From NCBI GenBank assembly GCA_023627715.1, contig JAMAHW010000106.1, forward strand, positions 1-64,000: a stretch of DNA of 64,000 nucleotides, written 5' to 3'. This DNA is from Periconia sp. R9002. Lineage: Eukaryota; Ascomycota; Dothideomycetes; Pleosporales; Periconiaceae. The translations under genes were made by a program, and so were the position numbers. A model generated the notes under the pieces. The model was not told the DNA's origin, did no database searches, and saw only the letters and a program-made list of their open reading frames with translations. Shown here in pieces: positions 54,203-64,000 of the stretch (position 1 is the first letter of the stretch; each line of letters starts with the position of its first letter).

Positions 54203-55093
54203 TGTGCGATGAGGGTCGAAAGTTAGTCTTCACGTTACATTCGTGGGCATACAAAGCGTTGGGTGACATTGAATAACGAAACAAACAGCCGGCATGATTG
54301 GCCAAAATGTTGTAGGGGAAAACCTTATGCCCCACTATCAATCTGACCCGCAAACTTAAAGCGACATGATGGCGCCGCTGTTAATAACAAGACGAATATA
54401 ACTCGGTACTCATGTACGACTGACAAAGACATCAATCCCACTCCAGACATTGTTTGCTCTTCATTCCTTCAGCTGTCAATTCCAGTCCAACTGCTCGTAC
54501 GGGCATCGCGCTGACACATCCAAGCCCCAATCCTCATTCAATACTTGTCAGCATCGGAGCTAGCAATAGCGCTAGGGCCTTTACGTCATCCCGTGATTGG
54601 CCTTGGCAACTGCCGCCAGCTCTTCGAGGCTTCTCAGCCGACATCGTAACCACACGACAAATTGATTTACTGCGCCACTGCTGTACTGCTGTATAGCTTG
54701 CGCGCTGTCGTTAGCCTGGACCTATTCCTCTGCGTCCGTCGCTCCTGCTGCATCAGCTCGTGCGGTTTCCCTTTTCCCGTGTTTTCCGCACACCCGTTTG
54801 CTGCTTATTGAAGCCTGTTTGGCGGAGAAACATCAGCACAGCTCCCGGGCGTCCACGGCCCAACGCAATCCTCCAAGGCAATCTAGCCGCATTGCAGTGC
54901 GCTGCCATCAGCGCGACATCACTGGGACCAAAGACAAATTCAGACCATTCTCACCTCGCACCACCATCCATGTGCGCACAACATAACACTACCTAATCTG
55001 CCACTCCTCTCTCGGCCAACGCAAAATCCTACCGGAAAAACGACCGAGGAGAAGATAAACACGCAACCCTAAACTAATTAACCCTCCGCCAAA
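54203..55093. promoter_or_regulatory. Divergent intergenic region (DAGK-like / membrane-protein gene)
   Basis: An 891-bp gap between divergent start codons. It should carry both promoters. Frames at 54454-54996 lack codon bias and are not called. Confidence 0.4.
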
Positions 55094-55825
55094 ATGAACG
55101 GCTTCCTGGTCTTCATCATAATCCTCATCATCGTCGTACCCCTCGCCTACGGCGGTTGGGTCTTCTACTCGCGCACTCAAGCCCGTAAACTCGGGCTCCC
55201 ACCGCCGTCCCTCAATCCCTTTGCGCGCAACTCATCCTCACAATCCTCCAATTACCCCGGTCCCGCGCCCGTCGGCATCAAAGGCTGGATCGACGCCCAG
55301 ATCTACAAGTTCAAAAACCGCAACAACCGGTACGCAGCGGGATCCTACGAACCCTCAGCCAGCGGAGGCTACAACGGCGGCGGAGCCACACGAGGCGGTG
55401 CGGGAAGCCGACTGGACCCCGACGAGGCATGGGACGCGCGCGTCGGCAACGAAGCGTACTACGAGGAGCAGGAACTCGGGCTCCACGAACCTAACTCCCA
55501 GTACCACACCCAAACAGCGAATCCCTTCGAGACGACGCCGTACGGTGGAGGCGAGCGCGAACGAGGCCGCAGCCGCACGCGCGAAGAGTACGACGATGGG
55601 AGGATTCAACATCAGCCGTTGCAGAATCCGTTTGGCGACGATAACGCGGCGAGTTTGAGGGGTGTAAGCCCGCGGCCGCTGGATCATGGCGTCGACACAA
55701 GTTACGGGGGTGCTGCTCAGCAACCCGTGTACCAACAGAAGAAGCCGAAGAAGGCCGGCAGTGGGGATGACGAGAGCTTGACGGATGGACAGAGTCGGAG
55801 GAGTTTATTCAGAGAAGATATTTGA
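55094..55825 (+). CDS. Single-pass membrane protein with long disordered tail (fungal 'acid phosphatase-like' family)
   Basis: Single exon, 243 aa. The N-terminus is a membrane segment (FLVFIIILIIVVPLAYGGWV, residues 4-23). It is followed by FYSRTQARKLGLPPPSLNPF, a motif I recognise from a conserved fungal protein often labelled acid phosphatase-like without biochemical support. Then come GIKGWIDAQIYKFKNRNNRY and a Gly/Arg/Asp-rich disordered tail with LDPDEAWDARVGNEAYYEEQ and two NPF motifs. The protein ends with SRRSLFREDI. NPF motifs bind EH-domain endocytic proteins, so a plasma-membrane or endosomal location is plausible. There is no phosphatase catalytic motif. Confidence 0.78.
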   Translation: MNGFLVFIIILIIVVPLAYGGWVFYSRTQARKLGLPPPSLNPFARNSSSQSSNYPGPAPVGIKGWIDAQIYKFKNRNNRYAAGSYEPSASGGYNGGGATRGGAGSRLDPDEAWDARVGNEAYYEEQELGLHEPNSQYHTQTANPFETTPYGGGERERGRSRTREEYDDGRIQHQPLQNPFGDDNAASLRGVSPRPLDHGVDTSYGGAAQQPVYQQKKPKKAGSGDDESLTDGQSRRSLFREDI

Positions 55826-56823
55826 GGAGATGGATCCGTTGGGAAATTGAGTATGATAAGAGGGCGCTACTCCATTTCTCTCTCTTAAAAAAGAAAGAGA
55901 GAGAAGTAGCCGGCGCATGTTTGGTATCTTGGAAATGCGTGTATGTGTGTGTACACTTTGAGCGAGCGAAAAGATGACGAGAGAAAAAGAGAAAAAGGTG
56001 TCGTTCGTTGTTGGTTAGTCGGTGGGTTTTCCTCCTCTACCTACCTATTGTCTAGATATATCCCCCTCCTCCCCCTTCTATCCTCCCCTTCCATCCCCAC
56101 CAGAAGCCCCGCACAAGGCACGAAATGATCACGAAAGAGTGCGAATTGGTACTTTCAAAAGTGCCAATCGTTTTCAGCCCATATCATATGCATCTACTTT
56201 CATTCTTCTTGATCACAAACAAGATTGATGTTATATACAGTATAGTGCGTGCGTGTGTGTGTGTGTGTGTGTGTGTGCATGTGGGTTGCGATTTTGCATC
56301 TTTTGGAAGTACCAATCGCATTCCTTCGTGCTTGTTCTTTGTCGAGTGTGGGGGTTTGTGTGTGGATGTACAATTGAGGGAGGGGGGAGGTTGCGGAGGG
56401 TTAGGGGGTCTTTTTCTTCTTTTTCTTCTTTTCTTGGTAGGATATGATATACCGACCTACCCGACCTCCATCTTTTCTCTCGGGGGCCGGAGGGGCGAAT
56501 TTTCTGGTGTTTTAAGGGACTGGAATGGATTGGGGGCGATTGTTAACTTTTATACCTCTATTTGTTTCTATTTTCTTTATACGTCTTTACGGTTAGCGTT
56601 TGTATCTCCCTGAACGAAGTGTTATATATCTCTATACCTACATACATAGGTACTTAGTCTACATGAATGTCTTATTGGTAATTACGCAAGCGGTTTCTAG
56701 CGCGTTTATGTTTGTTGTGTTTCTTAGAATGGGATAGAACAGGACAAGACGATACAAAACTTTTTGGTCAATCTCTTGTGTATTCTGTCTGCATCGAGAA
56801 GAAAAGAAAAGAAACTACTCAAC
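55826..56823. other. Intergenic with 3' hairpin and (GT)n microsatellite
   Basis: About 1 kb between the 3' ends of convergent genes. A perfect inverted repeat with 11-bp arms lies at 55876-55905 (TTCTCTCTCTT, 8-nt loop AAAAAAGA, AAGAGAGAGAA), about 50 bp after the stop at 55825. A GT microsatellite lies at 56253-56276. The rest is T/C- and GT-rich without coding frames. Confidence 0.6.
56253..56276. repeat. (GT)12 microsatellite
   Basis: Twelve uninterrupted GT units, preceded by GTGCGTGC and followed by GCATGTG. Confidence 0.95.
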
Positions 56824-58852
56824 TCACCCACCACCCAAGACATCAAAGACATTCCACGCTTTCCCCTCTGTGACCCCTGTTTTCCCTCCAGCTTCTTTTT
56901 CCCTCTTCCTCCTCTCCTTCCTCTCCGCCTCCCTCGCCTTCTTCTTGCCCTTCTTTTTATCTACCTCGCCGGGCACCTCCACGCCACAATCGCGATAGAT
57001 ATCTGGCAGCACCCTCCTCAACCTCTCCTCATTCCCCGAAACCACTCTTGCCTGTCCAGGAACGAGGAATAGCTCGTCCATGGACGGCATGTCTGCGAGG
57101 AGTTCGTGGAGTGAGGAGAGCTGTGTGCGGTGGGGCGAGTCTGTGGGGGTGAGGGAGAGCGCGAGGGAGAGGCATTGTTTGAGGATGCGAAGCGAGTAGA
57201 GGATGGCGTGGTAGCGGGCTGTGAGGTGGATGAAGGCCCATGTTTTGTCGTAGTCGGCGTGGAGGATGCGGATGAGGTGAGAGATTTTGGGGCGTGTGGG
57301 GAGGGAAGGGAGGAGGAAGGCGGAAATAGCTAGCAGGGGGAATGTTAGGTCTGAGGGAATTTGGTGGGTGCGGAGGTTGGAGAGGGTGGTGCGTAGGACG
57401 GTGTCTAGGTTTGTAATACCGGTGGCGAGGGTGGAGGGGGTGTGAGGGAGAGTGAGGTGTTGGGTAGTGATTGCTTGGGCTTTCCGGAGATACTCGCGGA
57501 TGGTTTGCGGTTTAGACTGGATGATGTGAGACAGAAGTGAGTACGCCAAAATGCGAACCTCTTGTCCTAGATTCCATGCAGATGAGGCGTTGGGATCTTC
57601 GACCAGCAGCGGGAGATAGACGGCTGGCGATGACATGTTGTTCTGCAGCTGGTCGACCAGCTCAGACACCCGGACATCGAGATTTTGAGGGATCTTGGCT
57701 AATCTCTCCAATATCCTAGGTACTTCATTCTGGTGCAATATGCCCGGCTCAGATGTTCCAGGCCCGTACCGCCTGCTGAAGTCCATGTAGTCTTTGGACT
57801 TGACGTCCACGTTCGTGGCACGCTCCACCAAAGAATTGAACAGTTGGTGCTTGTCTTGCGTCAGATAATATGCAAAGGGGACCAGAGTGGTCAGACCTAG
57901 ACGCTGGGTTATGTGTACTGGGGAGTAGCCCTTGAACTCCGGCTCAGCCATGAGTTCGATGTCGTGGAAGAACATGATGTAGGTTTCCGCATGGTACTCA
58001 TACAACAACAAATCAGAGTCGCTGCTGAACACAATGGAACGGGGGGTTGCATATGCACAGGATGCACACCATTCATCGGCTTCGCCGGGGACGACCCATG
58101 TGGACTGAGAAAATCTGCCATTACTCAACGACTCTCTCAATACCGGAGCGAGGAAGGAGTAGGAAACAGATCCGAGAGAGATGGGGACAGGGCAGGCAGA
58201 GGCTGCATAACAGCTTCTCAGGAGTTTGACACGTTGGTTGTTCTGGTTCTGTCTACTGATGCGCTCTTCTGTCTTTGTCGAGGGCAGTGCGCCGTCAAAC
58301 AATATAGCCAACCTGGAAAGTGCATGCCCATTAGCAAAGATCAGATGCATCCTCCAGGTGGTATCATGCAGGTGTCGCGCATACTCGACGCAGAGTGGAT
58401 CCCAGCCGCGCGATTGCATGCAGCAGATCCTGTGGGCATCCCGTTGCTATAATTACAGGGCTGGCGAAGGAAATATCGCACGGCTGATGTGGATAGACCT
58501 CAGTGGCCGTGTGATGGTACCTTGTGGCACCGTGGCACTCGTTGCGAATATTGCATGGGCAGGCATGATGGGCTTGGGCGAAAAGAAGTTTCATAAAGCG
58601 AGGTACGGATGAGTTGGACACTCACACGTTGATATTGAGTGCTTCCAGGGCCACCAACCAACGAAAAGCTAGTCGGTTGATGTCTGCGTAGGAGGGAACC
58701 CGAGGCTCGTCGCCGATTTCCAGAAGCGCAAGCCTGTGGGCATGATATGCCAAGGAAGGGCCGTCAATGATGGCCTGATAGCCAGCTAGCTGTTCGTGTT
58801 GATATCGGGTGGCATGGGGTTCCAGGCGTCGAGTTAAGCCCGGAATGCCCAT
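56824..58852 (-). CDS. Asteroid-type XPG/FEN1-like domain protein
   Basis: Two exons: complement(56824..58312, 58626..58852), 571 aa. The 313-nt intron is unusually long for this window (donor GTGAGT, acceptor TTTCCAG) and the phases agree. The N-terminus MGIPGLTRRLEPHATRYQHE is the XPG N-terminal start (Met-Gly-Ile-xx-Leu). YQAIIDGPSLAYHAHRLAL carries the conserved Asp. After the intron come ILFDGALPSTKTEERISRQN and IVFSSDSDLLLYEY (the XPG-I acidic pair), placing it in the fungal Asteroid group. Helical sequence follows, with a Lys/Glu/Arg-rich tail (KKKGKKKAREAERKERRKRE). Asteroid proteins resemble structure-specific nucleases but often lack part of the acidic active site. Catalysis is therefore not assured. 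Confidence 0.85.
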
Positions 58853-59628
58853 AGGTATCCGAGGTGGAGATGAAGAATATCGCAAAGGGAAAGGTGATGG
58901 CGGAGGGGAAATGGTCAAGCAGAGAGGCGAGGATGAGTGGGGAGCGAAAAAGAGGCGGCGAATCAGACGGCGAAGATGGGCACAAGAGAGAATGGTTGAA
59001 TTCAGCGGCGACTGCAAGTTGTTTAATGTGCACGTTATGCATGTATGTACAAGCCCTTGAGTACCTACATGTACATATGTATCATGTACAGGCGATAAAT
59101 TGACCTGCTTGTTGGGGTTGTGGTCAAGGGCAAGGTGACAGACAACGACAGGCAATGCCTTTGTTTATGATTAGTACCTAGGTACCTATTGGATCAATCT
59201 CGGAGGGGGCGTTGGGCATGGGAGGATGTCGATCAATGGAAGAAAAAAACGCATTGAGGTTGTCTACTGGAGGAATCTCGAGTGTTGAGGCCCAGCACAT
59301 TATGCTCGATCACGTGAGTGGGGGGGGGGGGGGGGGGGGCGGGGGGCCCNNNNNNNNNNGACAAAAGCATCGTGAAAAGAGAGAGTAGCGGTAACTGTAC
59401 GGACGGCAGTGGCGAATCGAAAGAGAGAGAAGGAGGGTACTAGAACGTTTTGCGTCATGCCGCAACTGTAGCTAGCCTAGTAGGTAGCAGGAAAGGGTGG
59501 GGTGGTGCCTGCCCCTCGCTGGCTATGTTGTCAACCACAAAAAGTCAACACAGCTTCCACTTCCCCGTCATTTGCTCTCCTGACTTCCACACCCACCACT
59601 TCATTCTGCCACGCAATCCAATCCCATC
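58853..59628. other. Divergent intergenic region with poly-G and assembly gap
   Basis: A 776-bp gap between divergent start codons of the Asteroid-like gene and phosphoglucomutase, holding both promoters. It contains a G20 run at 59320-59339, a further G6 and the ten Ns. A TACCTAGGTACCTA motif occurs near 59,176. No gene was seen. Confidence 0.55.
59350..59359. other. Assembly gap (10 N) next to homopolymer G
   Basis: Ten unresolved bases follow a run of 20 G, C, six G and CCC. The true length and sequence here are unknown. Confidence 0.98.
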
Positions 59629-61598
<1,970 letters not shown>

Positions 61599-62203
61599 AT
61601 GCGAACGAGATGCGAGTGCAGTAGTGGATACAGTCAGGCTAGGGTAATGGCAGCATATTATGAGACACGACAAAATAGATTTGAAATGATGGACTCTTCA
61701 GCAAGACCAAAGTGAGAAGTATACGCAGTGATGTACACGTAGCCCCCTTAGTGCTCACTAACATGCGAGATCTATCGAGCCACAAGCACCGCCACAGATC
61801 TCTTGTCAGGCACCAAAAATCGTACATGAGATATCGCATACGTGCATAAAGGAATGCGTGTCTTAGACTCGTAAATTGACGCCTGTCCGCGCATGACGGT
61901 TGTCGCATTTGACCTTCAGGCATTCGATACAATGCAGTAATTGTGACAGCCAGCCCATCCACGCGACGTCACCACAAATATTCGGTTCCCATATGGCTCT
62001 CTGTTATGCCTCCGCGCAATGGATACGACGATGACGTCTGTGCTCAGCCACGCCCGCCCACACGCGCATCACCCTTGCAACCATTGATCTCCTGCACTGA
62101 CCCCTAAAACATTTCCCCACCCTTCACCATTCCCGCCCCTCTTACTCTTTAAATCCTGCTCTTTTAGACCTCCTTCGTATTCACTCTGCAAACCTCTCAA
62201 AAA
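61599..62203. other. Intergenic, nothing recognised
   Basis: A 605-bp stretch holding the 3' UTR of phosphoglucomutase and the promoter of the oxysterol-binding protein gene. C-rich runs lie just upstream of the latter's ATG. No gene was seen. Confidence 0.5.
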
Positions 62204-63694
62204 ATGAGCTCAAGTACTAAAGAAGCTTCCGCAGTGCCTCCCAAGGCGAAGGGTAGCTGGACAAGCTTCCTCAAGGTGAGTGATGTGCTGTTTCCTTCAC
62301 CGCAAAAGGAAATGTGTCACGAAGCGTCCACGATGATTGGGAAAAACAAACATTGTGCTTACATTTTTGTTTACAGTCTATTGCTTCATTTAATGGCGAC
62401 CTCTCTTCCATGACCGCACCTGCATTTATCCTCTCGACCACGTCCCTCACCGAATTCTCCTCCTACTGGACTGAACATCCTTCTCTTTTTGTCGCACCTG
62501 CCGCAGAGAAAGACCCCGCGAAACGTTGCTTGTTAGTTCTCAAGTGGTTCCTGAGCACACTGAAACAGCAATATGCCAGTCGAAGCGAAAAGTTGGGCAG
62601 TGAGAAGAAACCCTTGAATCCTTTCCTCGGGGAGCTGTTCCTAGGGAAATGGGTAGACGAGGCCGGTGAGACACAACTTGTGAGCGAGCAAGTTAGGTAC
62701 GTTCAGAAGATTGTTCAGCCAAGGCATCGCTAATGGCCCTCACAGTCACCATCCTCCGGTCACTGCATATTCTATATGGAATGACAAGGCAGGTGTGCGG
62801 TTACAAGGATACAATGCGCAAAAGGCCTCGTTCTCGAGCACCATCAACGTCAAAGTCAGTATTGATAAGCACTAAGTCATTTAACATCTACTAACCGGAC
62901 TAGCAAATCGGCCACGCCGTGTTGCACATTGACGAGTACGATGAAGACTACTTCATCACCCTCCCGTCCCTACACATCGAAGGCCTCATCAGCGGCTCTC
63001 CCTTCGTCGAACTGAACAGCCAAACCTACATCCAGTCCTCAACCGGATACACAGCAAAGATCGATTACAGCGGCCGCGGGTGGCTCGGCGGGAAATCAAA
63101 CTCCTTTACAGCAACGCTATACCACCAAGACAAGAAGAAGGACATACTTTATACGGTGGACGGGCAATGGAACGGCTCTTTCACCATAAAAGACGGCAAG
63201 GGAAAGAAGGTGCGTACAATGTCGACCTACAGGATCACCATCGATGTTTACTGACATTTTACACGTACCAGGTCATCGACACGTTCGACCACAGCAAGCA
63301 AAAAACCACCCCTCTAACTGTCGCCCCCATCGAGCAACAAGACGACTTCGAAACGCGCCGCGCCTGGCAAAAGGTCGCAAACGCCATCGTCGCCGGCGAC
63401 ATGGACACGACGTCGTACCAGAAATCCATCATCGAGAACCGCCAACGCGCCATGCGCAAGGAGGAAAAGGAGGCGGGTCGCGAGTGGGAGCGTCGCTTCT
63501 TCTCGCGCGCCGACAAAGCGCCGGCGACGGTCGAAGCGTTGGCCGCGCAGCTCGGCGAGCCGCTGAATGAGGCCCAGACAAATGGCATTTGGCTGTTTGA
63601 TGCGCAAAAGGCCAGCGCTGCGAAGTCGCCGTACCACCCGGATGTGAAGCCCCCGATTTACGAGGAGGTTGCGGGTGCAGCGCCGGCTTCGTAG
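62204..63694 (+). CDS. Oxysterol-binding protein homologue (KES1/OSH4 type)
   Basis: Five exons: join(62204..62275, 62377..62696, 62746..62854, 62904..63209, 63272..63694), 409 aa. All introns are GT-AG with matching phases. The short form has no PH or ankyrin domain, like yeast Kes1/Osh4 (434 aa). It starts [20 protein letters not shown], then [20 protein letters not shown] (the lid region). Further features are [10 protein letters not shown] and the family signature [12 protein letters not shown] (about residues 127-138), which is split by the second intron. Later come [52 protein letters not shown] and a C-terminal region. Kes1-type proteins bind sterol or PI4P and exchange them between the ER and Golgi membranes. 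Confidence 0.94.
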
Positions 63695-64000
63695 GATGGA
63701 GTCGATGAGGGCGGTGGCAGCGACGGGGATCCGTGGTGCGGATACGTGAGATGATTGTTCTTCTTTTTTTTTCGATAATTTTTCCCATTGTTCTTTTGGG
63801 GGGCGGTGGACGGGTCATGAGTATACGAGGTACCGCATGAGCAGCTGCATGAGGTTTGTGCGCTGCAGGCAGGGGATAGTTGAATGAGGTCATGAGACAA
63901 GAGAAAGAGCGCGCGTCGAAAGCATAACATCTTTATTAATACCGTCAGGCTGGGGTAAACAGACCGGCAAAAATTTGTGCTTTTGGTCGATTGGGTGGAC
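63695..64000. other. 3' flank of the OSBP gene at the window end
   Basis: The last 306 bases hold the 3' UTR of the oxysterol-binding protein gene. Minus-strand frames here are antisense shadows. No further gene can be supported before the window ends. Confidence 0.5.

Overview
The window is nuclear DNA from a filamentous ascomycete (Pezizomycotina; a Dothideomycetes-like species is the best guess, but the species cannot be named from this sequence). The evidence is short 46-66 nt introns with GTANGT donors and CTAAC/CTGAC-type branch sites, a HET-domain gene, tail-anchored UBC6, SAM50, OMS1 and RPC31 orthologue-like genes, secreted carbohydrate oxidoreductases, and a dispersed repeat whose copies differ almost only by C-to-T and G-to-A changes, which is the signature of repeat-induced point mutation (RIP).

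Layout. 0.7-7 kb: a DUF2235 alpha/beta-hydrolase-like gene and a GDS1-like winged-helix gene, both minus strand. 9.9-12.7 kb: an OMS1-like membrane methyltransferase divergent from an amadoriase/sarcosine-oxidase-type FAD enzyme with a possible peroxisomal C-terminus. 14-16.5 kb: a HET-domain gene next to a gene-poor, AT-rich flank. 16.7-23.3 kb: small uncharacterised genes and an NmrA-like NAD(P)-binding gene. 23.6-27 kb: an HSM3-like proteasome-chaperone gene divergent from the Pol III subunit gene RPC31. 27.4-31.1 kb: a secreted bicovalent-FAD oligosaccharide oxidase divergent from a secreted seven-bladed lactonase; together they look like an oxidise-then-open-the-lactone pair. 31.2-33.6 kb: a degenerate island with two MITE-like elements, a broken deaminase gene and RIP-mutated repeats. 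33.7-38.8 kb: a small secreted protein, UBC6 and SAM50. 43.2-45 kb: an MFS hexose transporter whose first intron has a GC donor. 46.4-50.5 kb: a large gene-free degenerate tandem-repeat array. 52.9-63.7 kb: a diacylglycerol-kinase-like gene, a single-pass membrane protein, an Asteroid/XPG-like gene, phosphoglucomutase and a KES1-type oxysterol-binding protein.

Most identifiable genes are single-copy housekeeping genes for mitochondrial biogenesis (SAM50, OMS1), protein degradation (UBC6, HSM3-like), transcription (RPC31), sugar metabolism (hexose transporter, phosphoglucomutase) and sterol/lipid traffic (OSBP, DAGK-like). They are separated by long non-coding stretches. The clearest unexplained structure is the repeat array at 46.4-50.5 kb. 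Its first 0.75 kb alternates a conserved GT-rich block ending in CTAAAA with unrelated segments, seven consecutive ones being 18-19 nt long. Exon coordinates below were assigned by hand from splice consensus, phase and family resemblance.
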